A DNA stretch of 64,000 nt from Idiomarina baltica OS145 (GCF_000152885.1 NZ_CH672405.1:286658-350657); one strand, 5' to 3'; positions 54,033 to 63,999 are shown, numbered from the stretch's first letter. Numbers and translations are program-made. Notes: generated from the sequence alone by a model not told the origin.

Positions 54033-55853
54033 ATGAAGACAATTAAAACAAAATATACATTACTTGCCAGCTGTTTAGTCATCGCGCTTTCGGGATGTGC
54101 GCTCGAGGGTGACGACGGCGATACCGGTGCGACAGGCGCTCAAGGTCCTCAAGGACCTGCAGGCGAGGATGGTCAAAACGCAGCTAACGGAATCTCACTG
54201 AGTTTAGTTGCACGTACTGTATTAAATCCGGATGATCCCGCAGGTGCGGCTGAGATCGTGCAATATGATAACGCGCGCCAGCAGTTTCTTGCGATTAACA
54301 GCGCCGCCGCTACGCCGACGGTTGAAATCATGGATGCCGCAGAGCTTCCGACGACGGCAAGCGACACCCCACTTACACTAGATAATCTCACCAGCACCGC
54401 ATTAACGCTAGAAACCGACGTTAATGGTAAAACGTTGCAGGGTGCCAATAGTATCGCCGTCCATGGCGATTGGTTGGCGGTCGCGATGGAGGCGGATCAT
54501 GGCGTACGTGGCGAAATCTTGTTCTATGAGCTAGCACAAGGTACGGCTACGTACAGCGGCTCAATCGAGGCGGGCTTTTTACCCGATATGGTCACTTTTA
54601 CTCCGGATGGTACCCGCGTCCTCGTTGCTAATGAAGGTGAGCCTAATGGCGACTACTCAGTCGACCCAGAGGGTTCAATCACTGTGATCACACTTGCAGG
54701 CTCAGGAATCGAGAATGCCACCGTCGCGCAGTTAAATTTTCAGGGTTTTAATGGCCAGCAGGCGGATCTCGCAGCGCTGGGTATGCACTTCCCTAACCCG
54801 TCGGGTCGCACCATCAATGGTAACCTTATCGAAACCACGGTCGCGCAAGATTTAGAACCCGAATATATTACTGCGACCAATGACCGTGCCTATGTGACCT
54901 TACAAGAAAACAACGGTCTCGCGGTGGTTGATTTATCCGATAATTCAATTGAGATTGTCGGCTTGGGCTTTAAGGATTGGAGCTCGTATCAGATTGACAC
55001 CATGGAAGATGGCACCGTGAGTTTTGGGCAATACGATAACTTAAAAGGCATCTATATGCCGGACTCGATCGCTCATTATCAATGGAACAATGCCACGTTT
55101 TTAGTCACCGCTAACGAGGGCGATGCACGCGAGTACTTTTTTGAGGTCGAAGACGAAGCGGCCTGTATTGCAGCAGGTGGAGAAGACTATGACAGTGACG
55201 ATGGCTGTCTAGCCTACACTGATGAAGCCCAGGCGCGTGATTTAGATTATGCAGCCGGCAGCGAACTCGAAACGTTAGCCGGTGATGACCCTAAAGACGC
55301 AGACTTTACAGCCTTTCCTTTGGGTCGCCTTACAGTGACTAAAGCTCTTGGGGATACCGACAACGATGGCGAATATGAAACGCTATATGCCTATGGCTCA
55401 CGCTCGTTTACTATTTGGGATCAAAATGGTTTGCCGGTATTTGACAGCGGTGACGATTTTGAACGAATCACGGCTTCAGTGCATGGCAACGCATTTAACA
55501 ATAACGATGACGAGAACGAAGGTGACTCGCGTTCTTCAAACAAAGGGCCTGAACCAGAAGCGTTAACCTTAGGTCAAATCGGTTCTCGTACCTATGCGTT
55601 TATCGGCTTGGAGCGTATGGGCGGCATCATGGTTTATGATGTAACTAACCCTTACAACGCCCAGTTCGTTGATTATGTTATCAACCGTGACTTAACGGAA
55701 GGCTTATCAGTGGATGACGGTATCGGTGATCTCGCGCCTGAGGGTATGGTCTTTGTACCTGCCGCCGACAGCGCGACAGGCAAACCGCTGTTGGTGGTCG
55801 GTAACGAAGTCAGTGGCAGTGTGTCGGTTTGGCAAATTAGTAGCGTCGACTAA
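54033..55853 (+). CDS. Choice-of-anchor I family lipoprotein with short collagen-like segment
   Basis: This 606-residue lipoprotein has a signal ending in the lipobox LSGC, then a short collagen-like Gly-X-X run (GDTGATGAQGPQGPAGEDGQ, about residues 30-49). A large beta-propeller-like domain follows, with repeated elements (ITVITLAGSGIENATV, NDRAYVTLQENNGLAVVDLSD, FLVTANEGDAREY, GGIMVYDVTNPYNAQFVDYV). This is the choice-of-anchor I class, often found with extracellular phosphatases and nucleases. It probably sits at the outer membrane. Its stop overlaps that of the convergent gene by 4 nt inside an inverted repeat. Confidence 0.85.
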   Translation: MKTIKTKYTLLASCLVIALSGCALEGDDGDTGATGAQGPQGPAGEDGQNAANGISLSLVARTVLNPDDPAGAAEIVQYDNARQQFLAINSAAATPTVEIMDAAELPTTASDTPLTLDNLTSTALTLETDVNGKTLQGANSIAVHGDWLAVAMEADHGVRGEILFYELAQGTATYSGSIEAGFLPDMVTFTPDGTRVLVANEGEPNGDYSVDPEGSITVITLAGSGIENATVAQLNFQGFNGQQADLAALGMHFPNPSGRTINGNLIETTVAQDLEPEYITATNDRAYVTLQENNGLAVVDLSDNSIEIVGLGFKDWSSYQIDTMEDGTVSFGQYDNLKGIYMPDSIAHYQWNNATFLVTANEGDAREYFFEVEDEAACIAAGGEDYDSDDGCLAYTDEAQARDLDYAAGSELETLAGDDPKDADFTAFPLGRLTVTKALGDTDNDGEYETLYAYGSRSFTIWDQNGLPVFDSGDDFERITASVHGNAFNNNDDENEGDSRSSNKGPEPEALTLGQIGSRTYAFIGLERMGGIMVYDVTNPYNAQFVDYVINRDLTEGLSVDDGIGDLAPEGMVFVPAADSATGKPLLVVGNEVSGSVSVWQISSVD

Positions 55854-55860
55854 TCGACGC
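55843..55860. repeat. Inverted repeat centred on two overlapping stop codons
   Basis: GCGTCGA (55843-55849) and TCGACGC (55854-55860) flank CTAA, which is both the TAA stop of the plus-strand gene and the TAG stop of the minus-strand gene. Both proteins end in Val-Asp as a result. Confidence 0.8.
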
Positions 55861-56980
55861 GCCCCACAATCACGGCGGCCTTTTGTTTACGGCCGCCGAA
55901 TCCAAACGCCTTGTTAAAGGTCGCTATTGGAATCGGCAAATACTGACGTTCGGTCGGTGACTCCCAGGGTAAGGTGTCGTAGTCCGGATCATTGATATAA
56001 ATAAAGTCATCATCCGCGGCACAGATCAACACCCAATGGGGCGCACGTATACCATCAAAATGATAGGTTGAGATGAGCGCAAGTACGAGCCGCCCCTCGC
56101 CCAAATCAGCTTTCAGCTCAGCAACACCGTAGTCGCCCACATCAATAGCAACGCCGTGACGGTTCAGGTAATCGATATCGGCTTGTTGGATCCGTTGCAT
56201 GACTTCTTTCTTTTGCTCTTGCCGCACTGAGTCAATAAACAGTGCTTCGTCGGTATTCACCGCAACGCGTACTGACAACCCGCGCTTGAACGCTGCTCGC
56301 GCAAGTCCGTGCGGTCCGCAGCCACCATGACCCGAAGTCATATAAATGGTGGTCGCCTCGCGCCAAATTTCAAGTTCCTCTTGCGAGGCATCAGCGGTCG
56401 GACGTCCAAAGTAATCGAGCGCCATCAATAAACTTGCTGGCCCGCAAGTGAACTCGGTCGACTGTGTCATCATGGGCACGTAGCGCTCGGTTGCGCCGAC
56501 GCTGTTATCCTCACCCAGCTCATAGCGCGGCAATAGTTTTTGCAGTATCAGCGCATCCTGCGATTGACTGGCACTCGGTGGGAAGTAAGCCTCGCGTAGC
56601 TCAACTGCACGAAAGCCGGCATTAATAAATAACTGTTGTGCGAGTTGGTTAGAGGTCGCAACTTCGGTTCGCAAGAATAAGCTGTGTCGCAAATCTGCTC
56701 GATCTTCGGCATGTTGAAGTAACTGTTTTCCGAAACCGCTACCACGAAATTGTGGACTTAATACCAGCGCATACAGCCGCGCCAGATTGGTGTTATTACG
56801 GAACAACACCACGTAATAGCCCACCACGCGTTTATCGTTGAGCATGACAAAAAAGTCCGCCGTGTTCGACTCGATAAACCGGCGAAAACTACGCTTGCTG
56901 ATGGCATCGTCTGGAAAAGTTGCCTTTTCTAATTGCACAACACTATCAAGATGGGTGACATTTGCAGGGACAAGGTTCAT
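55850..56980 (-). CDS. GNAT N-acetyltransferase fused to a C39-like peptidase domain
   Basis: Residues 1-150 are a RimI-like GNAT domain (VVGYYVVLFRNNTNLARLYALVLSPQFRGSGFGKQLLQHAE, with the acetyl-CoA loop QFRGSGFG). Residues 165-376 are a C39-type peptidase-like domain: MMTQSTEFTCGPASLLMALDYFG (Cys nucleophile in TCGPAS), HWVLICAADDDFIYINDPD (His and Asp). This two-domain layout recurs in gammaproteobacteria; its function is not established. The second ATG of the ATG-ATG pair is used because AGG is at a more normal distance. It is convergent with the choice-of-anchor gene. Confidence 0.87.
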   Translation of the reverse strand: MNLVPANVTHLDSVVQLEKATFPDDAISKRSFRRFIESNTADFFVMLNDKRVVGYYVVLFRNNTNLARLYALVLSPQFRGSGFGKQLLQHAEDRADLRHSLFLRTEVATSNQLAQQLFINAGFRAVELREAYFPPSASQSQDALILQKLLPRYELGEDNSVGATERYVPMMTQSTEFTCGPASLLMALDYFGRPTADASQEELEIWREATTIYMTSGHGGCGPHGLARAAFKRGLSVRVAVNTDEALFIDSVRQEQKKEVMQRIQQADIDYLNRHGVAIDVGDYGVAELKADLGEGRLVLALISTYHFDGIRAPHWVLICAADDDFIYINDPDYDTLPWESPTERQYLPIPIATFNKAFGFGGRKQKAAVIVGRVD

Positions 56981-57129
56981 CATACCTGTCTGTGGGTATC
57001 CTTAACCGGTGTGGGCGTATGCCCAGAAGAATGCAACAGCGCATCGGCTCTTAGCTATTATCGTACGATTTTTGCCCGTTTGAAATGATTATTTGTGTAT
57101 TTTTTAGAGTCTCTACAAAGGGTTAACCA

Positions 57130-58581
57130 TTGAATATACATGCAACCTTGCGGCTATTGGCGTGGCCTTTTCTTTGGATAGGTAGTATTCAACTTGTTTT
57201 CGCATTGCTGTCGATGCTGGTCTTTAGGGATAAAACCTTTAGTCAGTTTTTAGATGGTTCCCTTATTTGTTTTGCACTGTCGTTGTTGGTTTACTTGCGT
57301 TATCGCAAGGGCAATATGGCGCGTTTGTATTATCGCGAGGCACTCGCCTTTGCCACCATGACGTGGTTTTTAATGGGCGTTTTAGGCGCCCTACCTATCA
57401 TGTTCATTACTGGCGTCAGCTTTACCGACTCGGTATTTGAGTCGGTCAGCGCGATGACCACCACAGGTGCTACGATCTTGACCGGGCTCGATCATATGCC
57501 CAAAAGCTTCCTACTGTATCGACAGTTTCTGCAATGGATGGGGGGCTTGGGTATCGTTATTTTCGTAGTCGCTATTTTGCCCATGCTCAACGTCGGTGGT
57601 ATGCGCTTGCTTAAGGCGGAAACCCCTGGGCCGATTAAAGACGATAAAATTGCCCCTCGTGTCGCCAAAACCAGTCGCTATTTATGGCTGGTTTATTTGT
57701 GTTTAACCCTCGCCTGTGCCTTTAGCTATTGGCTTGCCGGCATGAATGCGTTTGATGCTATTGCTCATTCGTTTTCTACTGTATCTACGGGTGGCTTCTC
57801 GCCTTATGACGCCAGTATGGGTCATTTCAATAGTCATACGATTTTGGGCGTTGCCGATGTGTTTATGGCGCTCGGTGCCATCAGTTTTGCACTGCATCAC
57901 AAAAACTTTACCGTACGCTCACTTAAAGGTTACTGGCAGGACGAGGAAACACGCTACTTTATCTTAGCGATCCTCACGATTTCCGTTATTTTGACGGCGA
58001 TGGCGGTTCTTAATCATACCCATCCTTCATTCTGGGTGTCGGTCTCGCAGGCGGTGTTTCACGTCATTTCGTTTATGACCAGTACCGGCTTTGGCGCCGA
58101 CGATCTATCCGCGTGGCCTGCCGCTACCGCGGGCTTTTTGATTATTGCGAGTTATTTAGGTGGCTGTGCCGGCTCGACCGCGGGCGGCAACAAATTCATC
58201 CGTAACATTATTACTTTCCGTGCGATAAAGCATCATATGTTGCAGGCAATTCACCCCAGTGCGGTGATTCATGTGCGCTATCAACATAAAGTGGTTCGTA
58301 CGCCGGTACTCGCCGCGGTCACCAGTTTCATGTTGTTAGTTGCCATTTGCACCATGGTGCTCACGGTTTTACTGATGATGACTGGACTCGACTTTTTTAG
58401 TGCCTTTAGTGCTGTCGCAGCATGCATTAACGTACTCGGTCCCGGCTTTGGCGAAGTGTCGAGCAACTTTATTCCCGTTACCGACACGGGGACCTGGCTA
58501 CTGACCTTTGCCATGATCTTGGGTCGTTTGGAGTACTTTACCGTACTGACCTTGCTATTACCTAAGTTCTGGCGAGACTAG
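57130..58581 (+). CDS. trkH: Trk-type potassium uptake membrane protein TrkH
   Basis: This 483-residue protein has four pore-loop repeats of the SKT family: SVSAMTTTGATIL, STVSTGGFSPYD, MTSTGFGADD and CINVLGPGFGEV. Multiple membrane helices surround them. It forms the K+ channel of the TrkAH system; TrkA is not encoded nearby. The start is a TTG at 57130, with AAAGG 8 nt upstream and the first membrane helix directly after. A terminator follows at 58592-58628. Confidence 0.94.
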   Translation: MNIHATLRLLAWPFLWIGSIQLVFALLSMLVFRDKTFSQFLDGSLICFALSLLVYLRYRKGNMARLYYREALAFATMTWFLMGVLGALPIMFITGVSFTDSVFESVSAMTTTGATILTGLDHMPKSFLLYRQFLQWMGGLGIVIFVVAILPMLNVGGMRLLKAETPGPIKDDKIAPRVAKTSRYLWLVYLCLTLACAFSYWLAGMNAFDAIAHSFSTVSTGGFSPYDASMGHFNSHTILGVADVFMALGAISFALHHKNFTVRSLKGYWQDEETRYFILAILTISVILTAMAVLNHTHPSFWVSVSQAVFHVISFMTSTGFGADDLSAWPAATAGFLIIASYLGGCAGSTAGGNKFIRNIITFRAIKHHMLQAIHPSAVIHVRYQHKVVRTPVLAAVTSFMLLVAICTMVLTVLLMMTGLDFFSAFSAVAACINVLGPGFGEVSSNFIPVTDTGTWLLTFAMILGRLEYFTVLTLLLPKFWRD

Positions 58582-58591
58582 TTTTCCGCGT

Positions 58592-58628
58592 AAAACCGCC
58601 GATTGGGAGTACCTATTCGGTGGTTTTT
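58592..58628 (+). terminator. Intrinsic terminator downstream of trkH
   Basis: AAACCGCCGA pairs with TCGGTGGTTT (one G-U pair) and a T-run ends at 58628. It lies in the 92-nt gap before purM. Confidence 0.75.
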
Positions 58629-58673
58629 CGTGCTAAACTTGCGCGCAAATTTTTTGCCGCTTAGGAACTGCTC

Positions 58674-59729
58674 GTGAGTAACAATAAACCCTCTTTAAGC
58701 TACAAAGACGCAGGCGTTGATATCGACGCTGGCAACGCGCTTGTTGATCGTATTAAAGGTGTCACCAAACGGACCAGCCGCCCCGAAGTGATGGGCAATA
58801 TTGGTGGTTTCGGTGCATTGTGCGAGATTCCTGAAGGCTACAAAAAGCCGGTATTAGTTTCAGGTACCGATGGCGTGGGCACTAAGCTGCGCTTAGCGAT
58901 TGATTTAAAACAACACCGCGGCGTAGGCATTGACCTGGTCGCGATGTGTGTCAACGACCTCATTGTACAGGGTGCTGAGCCGCTGTTCTTCCTCGACTAT
59001 TATGCAACTGGCAAACTCGACGTTGATGTGGCTGCGGATGTGGTGACCGGTATTGGCGATGGCTGCGAGCAGTCAGGTTGTGCATTGATTGGCGGCGAAA
59101 CTGCAGAAATGCCTGGCATGTATGAGCATGGTGATTTTGATTTAGCGGGTTTCTGTGTTGGTGTTGTCGAAAAGGATGACATCATCGATGGCACTAAAGT
59201 TGCCAAAGGTGACGCGCTGATTGCTCTGGCTTCAAGCGGCCCTCACTCCAATGGCTATTCGTTAATCCGCAAGATTATTGAAGTCAGCGAGGCGGATTTG
59301 GAGTCACACCTCGAGAACCGTACGCTCGCTGAACACTTACTTGAGCCGACACGCATTTACGTGAAGTCAGTGTTAGAGCTGATTAAGCAAGTGCCTGTAC
59401 ACGCGTTGTCGCATATCACCGGGGGTGGTTTCTGGGAAAACATTCCACGCGTACTGCCAAAAGGCGCTAAAGCCGTTATTGATGGTAACAGCTGGGAATG
59501 GCCGGTGATCTTTGACTGGTTAAAAGAAAACGGCAATGTCAGCATGCGCGAAATGTACCGCACCTTTAACTGTGGTGTGGGCATGGTCATCGCGGTACCA
59601 CACGCTGAAGCAGAGCGTGCTGTTGAACTACTTAAACAGCTCGGCGAAGATGCTTGGGTGATTGGTCGTATCGCAGATGCCGCCGAAAATGACGAGCAAG
59701 TTGAGATTTTAGCTGACGAAACCCGCTAG
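58674..59729 (+). CDS. purM: Phosphoribosylformylglycinamidine cyclo-ligase
   Basis: This 351-residue AIR synthetase begins with a GTG start ([24 protein letters not shown]) and shows [15 protein letters not shown], the ATP/substrate loop. [48 protein letters not shown] and [18 protein letters not shown] follow. It catalyses FGAM to AIR with ATP in purine synthesis. It precedes purN by 10 nt, forming the usual purMN operon. Confidence 0.97.
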   Translation: MSNNKPSLSYKDAGVDIDAGNALVDRIKGVTKRTSRPEVMGNIGGFGALCEIPEGYKKPVLVSGTDGVGTKLRLAIDLKQHRGVGIDLVAMCVNDLIVQGAEPLFFLDYYATGKLDVDVAADVVTGIGDGCEQSGCALIGGETAEMPGMYEHGDFDLAGFCVGVVEKDDIIDGTKVAKGDALIALASSGPHSNGYSLIRKIIEVSEADLESHLENRTLAEHLLEPTRIYVKSVLELIKQVPVHALSHITGGGFWENIPRVLPKGAKAVIDGNSWEWPVIFDWLKENGNVSMREMYRTFNCGVGMVIAVPHAEAERAVELLKQLGEDAWVIGRIADAAENDEQVEILADETR

Positions 59730-59739
59730 TGGACGGCTC

Positions 59740-60381
59740 ATGAAACGTATTGTAGTGCTGATTTCGGGCACCGGCTCGAACATGCAAGCCATCGTAGATG
59801 CTTGCGAAAAACAACAAATTAACGGCGAAGTTGTCGCCGTTATCGCTAACAAAGACACCGCAAAAGGTCTCGAAAAAGCCGCTGAACGCGGTATCGCTAC
59901 TCATGCGTTATCGCATAAGGCGTTTGATAGCCGTGAAGCATACGATGCCGAGTTACAGTCGTTAATTGATACGTATCAACCCGACTTGGTGATTTTAGCG
60001 GGCTTTATGCGCATTCTAACGGCGGACTTCACTCGTCACTTTGCCGGTCGCATGTTGAATATTCATCCGTCTCTATTACCTAAGTACAAAGGCGTCAATA
60101 CTCATCAACGCGCATTAGATGCCGGCGATAAGGAACACGGTGTTAGTGTTCACTTTGTCACTGAAGAGCTTGATGGCGGCCCGGTGATACTCCAGGCAAA
60201 AGTACCGGTCTTTGACGGTGACACGGCCGATGACTTGCAGGCGCGGGTGCACGAGCAGGAGCATCGTATTTACCCGTTAGTGGTCAAATGGTTTTGTGAT
60301 GACCGCCTTGCACTCGGTGCACAAGGCGTTGAACTCGATAATCAGCCGCTCGGGCCGCACGGTTACGCGAGCGAGGATTAA
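59740..60381 (+). CDS. purN: Phosphoribosylglycinamide formyltransferase (folate-dependent)
   Basis: This 213-residue enzyme has MKRIVVLISGTGSNMQAIVDAC (phosphate loop), LAGFMRILTADF and the catalytic MLNIHPSLLPKYKG (Asn and His). A conserved Asp follows in TEELDGGPVILQAKV. It transfers formyl from 10-formyl-THF to GAR. It ends by overlapping the stop of a convergent gene by 4 nt at the centre of a 24-nt palindrome. Confidence 0.97.
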   Translation: MKRIVVLISGTGSNMQAIVDACEKQQINGEVVAVIANKDTAKGLEKAAERGIATHALSHKAFDSREAYDAELQSLIDTYQPDLVILAGFMRILTADFTRHFAGRMLNIHPSLLPKYKGVNTHQRALDAGDKEHGVSVHFVTEELDGGPVILQAKVPVFDGDTADDLQARVHEQEHRIYPLVVKWFCDDRLALGAQGVELDNQPLGPHGYASED

Positions 60382-60391
60382 TCCTCGCTCG
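60368..60391. repeat. 24-nt perfect palindrome over two overlapping stop codons
   Basis: CGAGCGAGGATT and its complement AATCCTCGCTCG form a perfect palindrome. Its central TTAA (60378-60381) is the TAA stop of purN and, read backwards, the TAA stop of the DUF3108 gene. Both proteins end in Ser-Glu-Asp. Confidence 0.85.
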
Positions 60392-61112
60392 ACTTCGGAT
60401 AAGTCACGCCGGTTAATGCCATCGTGGCTTGCTCGTCACCTTCTTTAAACTGCTGCAATTGCACCAACAAGTAGTTCATTTCAGGTGCGAACCAATAATA
60501 GGTCTCGCGCTTGTTATTATCCCGCACACGTTCAACTTTAATGGTGTCCAACTGGCCATAAGGCGTGCTAATAGTCTCTTCACCAATCCGTTGAAAGCGA
60601 TACGTTTTACTATGGCCCTCTTCATCAATCACTGCATAGCTAAGCGGTTCACGTTCAGCGGCAACATCTAAACGGAGCTTCTCGGCAACCGAGCCTTCAT
60701 CGTATAAAGCACCCTGCCAGTTAATGTCTATTGGCTTACCCGATTCCACATTCACTGCTTGATGGGTTTCGGCATCGAAGCTGGCATGAAACGCTCGATC
60801 CGACCCTGTGCCCTCGCGCTTATATTGGAAGTCGACGGGAATAAAGTCTTGTTCATCATTCACACGGAACACCGATTCCGTCGTGCGCTCATCGGATAGT
60901 ATAAACCACGAAATATCGGTATGACCGTACAGCTGCCACTCGCCCGCATTAGTTTGGGTTAAATAACGTTGCCCTTCACCATAGTCGCTTCCACCTCGAG
61001 TAATACTGTATTCTGCCTTATAAGGTGCAAGCTCGACGGGCTCTGCCCAAACTGCCATACTGGCAAACGATGCAGTGGCTAATACCATTGCGGTCACTAA
61101 TTTTTTCGCCAT
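60378..61112 (-). CDS. DUF3108 family secreted protein
   Basis: A signal peptide (MAKKLVTAMVLATASFASMAVWA) is followed by a beta-strand-rich body: LAPYKAEYSITRGGSDYGEGQRYLTQ, RFQRIGEETISTPYGQLDTIKVERVR and ETYYWFAPEMNYLLVQLQQF. This is the DUF3108 pattern. It is probably periplasmic with a calycin-like fold; function is unknown. AAGGAG lies 6 nt before the ATG. The arrangement with purN (convergent) is common in related marine genera. Confidence 0.9.
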   Translation of the reverse strand: MAKKLVTAMVLATASFASMAVWAEPVELAPYKAEYSITRGGSDYGEGQRYLTQTNAGEWQLYGHTDISWFILSDERTTESVFRVNDEQDFIPVDFQYKREGTGSDRAFHASFDAETHQAVNVESGKPIDINWQGALYDEGSVAEKLRLDVAAEREPLSYAVIDEEGHSKTYRFQRIGEETISTPYGQLDTIKVERVRDNNKRETYYWFAPEMNYLLVQLQQFKEGDEQATMALTGVTYPKSSED

Positions 61113-61253
61113 CGGAGACTCCTTTTAGCCGTTACTCCGTATCAATATAACCGCCCTACTGGCAGCTTGCCTGTACACTCTATGACAAAAGATTCAAACA
61201 GGTGTTCAAATTTTTCTTGAAAAACATAGCCGTCTGATCTAATTTGCACATAT

Positions 61254-61270
61254 TACTGGTCAGACCTCTA
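61254..61270 (+). promoter_or_regulatory. Candidate FadR operator upstream of fadE
   Basis: ACTGGTCAGACCTCT (61255-61269) closely resembles the FadR consensus (AACTGGTCNGACCAGTT), with a perfect CTGGTCAGACC core. It ends 17 nt before the fadE ATG, where binding would block transcription or initiation. Confidence 0.7.
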
Positions 61271-61286
61271 ACTTGGAGTGATTTAT

Positions 61287-63749
61287 ATGAGTGTCGCACT
61301 TTGGATCATCGCAACCCTCTTGGTTGCCGGTGTATTAACTTACAAACGCGCCAGCTTGGTTGCCTTTAGCGCAGGCCTTGTGGCGATGTTTGCGGTTGGC
61401 AGCATAGCCGGCATTGTTGGCCCTGTACTTTGGGTCATTCTTGCCGTTATTTTGGTGCCTTTGAATATTACATCAATCCGTCAGAGCTTACTTACTAAGC
61501 CTATTCTAACGGCATTTCGCAAAGTAATGCCAGAAATGTCAGACACTGAGCGTGATGCGCTTGAAGCGGGTACCGTTTGGTGGGAAGGCGAAGTATTCGG
61601 TGGTGACCCTGATTGGAGCAAGCTACACAACATTCCAAAGGCTGAGTTAAGCGCAGAAGAGAAGGCGTTTTTGGACGGCCCTTGTGAAGAAGTCTGCAAA
61701 ATGCTCGACGACTGGCAGGTCACGCATGAGCTGACTGACATGCCTGAGCATGTGTGGCAGTACCTGAAAGACAACAAGTTCTTTGCCATGATCATCAAGA
61801 AAGAATACGGTGGTCTTGAGTTTTCTGCGTATGCGCAGTCACGCGTTTTACAGAAGCTAGCCGGCGTCAGTACGGTATTGGCATCCACCGTAGGTGTACC
61901 TAACTCATTAGGTCCAGGCGAATTGTTGCAGCACTATGGTACCAAAGAACAGCAAGATCATTACTTGCCACGCCTTGCAAAAGGTGACGAGATCCCATGC
62001 TTTGGCTTGACCAGTCCTGAAGCGGGTTCTGATGCTGGTGCGATTCCTGACTCAGGTGTTATTTGTAAAGGTGAGTGGAACGGCGAAGAAATCGTCGGTA
62101 TTAAGCTCAACTTCAACAAACGCTATATCACCCTCGCCCCTGTTGCGACTGTGATCGGTCTTGCCTTTAAAATGTACGATCCAGACGGTTTACTGGGCGA
62201 CAAGAAAGAACTGGGTATTACCTGTGCGTTGATTCCACGTGATACCGACGGTGTTGAAATCGGTCGTCGTCACTTCCCGCTTAACGTACCGTTCCAAAAC
62301 GGTCCGATTCGCGGCACCGATGTATTCGTTCCGCTTGATTACATCATCGGTGGCGCGAAAAACGCAGGTAAAGGCTGGCGTATGCTGGTTGAGTGTTTAT
62401 CCGTGGGTCGTTGTATTACTCTACCTTCGAACAGTGCTGGTGGTATTAAACAAATGGCACTGGCAACCGGTGCATACTCTCGCATCCGTCGTCAGTTCAA
62501 ACTGCCTATCGGTAAAATGGAAGGTGTTGAAGAGCCGATGGCACGCATTGGTGGTAACGCCTACTTAATGGATTCGGTAACAACCTTAGCGACTGCGGGT
62601 ATCGATTTAGGTGAAAAACCGTCGGTTATCTCGGCTATCGCGAAATACCACATGACAGAGAAGCTACGCGCGTGTATGGATGACGCCATGGATATCCACG
62701 GCGGTAAAGGTATCTGCTTAGGTCCTAACAACTACTTAGGTCGTGGCTATCAAGGTGTACCTGTTGCGATTACCGTGGAAGGTGCCAACATTCTTACCCG
62801 TAGCATGATGATTTATGGTCAGGGCGCAATCCGTTGCCATCCTTATGTCCTTGAGGAAATGAACGCATCAGCTGAAAGCGGTCCAGAAGCGTTAAACAAA
62901 TTTGATAAAGCGCTGTTTGGTCACATTGGCTTTGCCGCAAGCAACTTTGTCCGTTCATTATTCTACGGCTTTGGCGGTCACCGCTTAAGCTCAGTGCCCG
63001 CGAGCGACTCAAGCAAGCAGTACTATCAACAAATGAACCGCTTCAGCGCTAACTTAGCCTTGTTGTCGGACGTTGCAATGGGTATGTACGGCGGTAACCT
63101 AAAACGTAAAGAGCGTATCTCTGCACGTTTAGGTGACATGCTGAGTTACTTGTTCATTGGCTCTGCAGTACTGAAACGCTTCCATGACCAAGGTCGCTTA
63201 AAAGAAGATTTACCACTTATGCATTGGGCGATGCAAGATACCTTGTATAAACTACAGGAAGCGCAAATCGAATTGTTGCGTAACATGGGTGGCGTGGGTA
63301 CTGCGATGCGCGTAGTCATGTTCCCATTCGGTCGTATTGCACATCGTCCAAGCGATAAGGCCGATCATAAAGTGGCACGCATCCTGATGGAGCCAAACGA
63401 TGTACGTACCCGTTTAGGTGAAGGTCAGTTCTTAAGCCCAGAAGGTCACTTTGGGTTCTTAGAAGAAACCTTAGTCAACATGATTAAGTGCGAGCCATTG
63501 CACGCGAAGATCTGTAAAGCAGCTGGCGAACGCTTTAGCTTTACCCAGCTCGACGCATTGGCAGAGCGCGGTCTTGAATTAGGCGTGATTAACGAGGAAG
63601 AAGCTGAGTTAATGAAGCGCACTGAAGAAGGTCGTTTACGCACCATTAACGTAGATGACTTTGACCCAGCAGACTTGTTGGCAGGTCAGGCAGCGTTTGA
63701 TTACGCATTGAAAAACCTGACGGATAAGAAACAAGGTGAAGCTGCTTAA
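61287..63749 (+). CDS. fadE: Acyl-CoA dehydrogenase FadE
   Basis: This protein of about 820 residues is the long gammaproteobacterial acyl-CoA dehydrogenase. Two N-terminal membrane helices (about residues 1-60) are followed by [40 protein letters not shown] (FAD/substrate loop), [12 protein letters not shown] and the catalytic base region [21 protein letters not shown] (Glu near residue 497). It does the first step of beta-oxidation. The start at 61287 has GGAG 8 nt upstream; the GTG at 61278 is just downstream of that site. A FadR-like operator precedes it and a strong terminator follows. Confidence 0.96.
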   Translation: MSVALWIIATLLVAGVLTYKRASLVAFSAGLVAMFAVGSIAGIVGPVLWVILAVILVPLNITSIRQSLLTKPILTAFRKVMPEMSDTERDALEAGTVWWEGEVFGGDPDWSKLHNIPKAELSAEEKAFLDGPCEEVCKMLDDWQVTHELTDMPEHVWQYLKDNKFFAMIIKKEYGGLEFSAYAQSRVLQKLAGVSTVLASTVGVPNSLGPGELLQHYGTKEQQDHYLPRLAKGDEIPCFGLTSPEAGSDAGAIPDSGVICKGEWNGEEIVGIKLNFNKRYITLAPVATVIGLAFKMYDPDGLLGDKKELGITCALIPRDTDGVEIGRRHFPLNVPFQNGPIRGTDVFVPLDYIIGGAKNAGKGWRMLVECLSVGRCITLPSNSAGGIKQMALATGAYSRIRRQFKLPIGKMEGVEEPMARIGGNAYLMDSVTTLATAGIDLGEKPSVISAIAKYHMTEKLRACMDDAMDIHGGKGICLGPNNYLGRGYQGVPVAITVEGANILTRSMMIYGQGAIRCHPYVLEEMNASAESGPEALNKFDKALFGHIGFAASNFVRSLFYGFGGHRLSSVPASDSSKQYYQQMNRFSANLALLSDVAMGMYGGNLKRKERISARLGDMLSYLFIGSAVLKRFHDQGRLKEDLPLMHWAMQDTLYKLQEAQIELLRNMGGVGTAMRVVMFPFGRIAHRPSDKADHKVARILMEPNDVRTRLGEGQFLSPEGHFGFLEETLVNMIKCEPLHAKICKAAGERFSFTQLDALAERGLELGVINEEEAELMKRTEEGRLRTINVDDFDPADLLAGQAAFDYALKNLTDKKQGEAA

Positions 63750-63776
63750 GCAGAGATTCACCGGTTCCTTGTTCGT

Positions 63777-63806
63777 AAAAAGGCGCTCAATTGAGCGCCT
63801 TTTTTT
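63777..63806 (+). terminator. Intrinsic terminator of fadE (probably bidirectional)
   Basis: AGGCGCTCAA pairs perfectly with TTGAGCGCCT (63781-63800). A T-run follows on the plus strand and an A-run precedes, so it can also end the convergent transporter gene. Confidence 0.9.
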
Positions 63807-63822
63807 ATGCCCTTAATCGCGA

Positions 63823-63999
63823 TTAGGCCGCTGACTCCGGCTCTTCGTAACGCATCAACCGGTACGTAACGACAGCAATAATGCCAGTAGAGCCAATTAC
63901 CCATGCCATCGCATAGTCGGTTAAGCCGCTGACTGAATTAACGCCCATAGAAACTAAGCCTGCAATTAAAAACTGTAAACTCCCCGTCACCGCTGAGGC
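63823..63999 (-). CDS. MFS transporter, C-terminal fragment at the window edge (Bcr/CflA-like)
   Basis: The minus-strand frame is open to the window end and gives 58 residues: ASAVTGSLQFLIAGLVSMGVNSVSG, a membrane helix (YAMAWVIGSTGIIAVVTYRLMR), and a charged tail ending YEEPESAA. The ASAVTGSLQF block matches helix 11 of Bcr/CflA drug exporters. The rest of the gene lies outside the window, so the family is only a likely call. Confidence 0.6.
   Translation of the reverse strand, partial: ASAVTGSLQFLIAGLVSMGVNSVSGLTDYAMAWVIGSTGIIAVVTYRLMRYEEPESAA

Noticed and set aside
58641-58660. PurR box upstream of purM
   Set aside because: GCGCAAATTTTTTGCCGC has one good half-site, but the second half is shifted by a base and poorly conserved.
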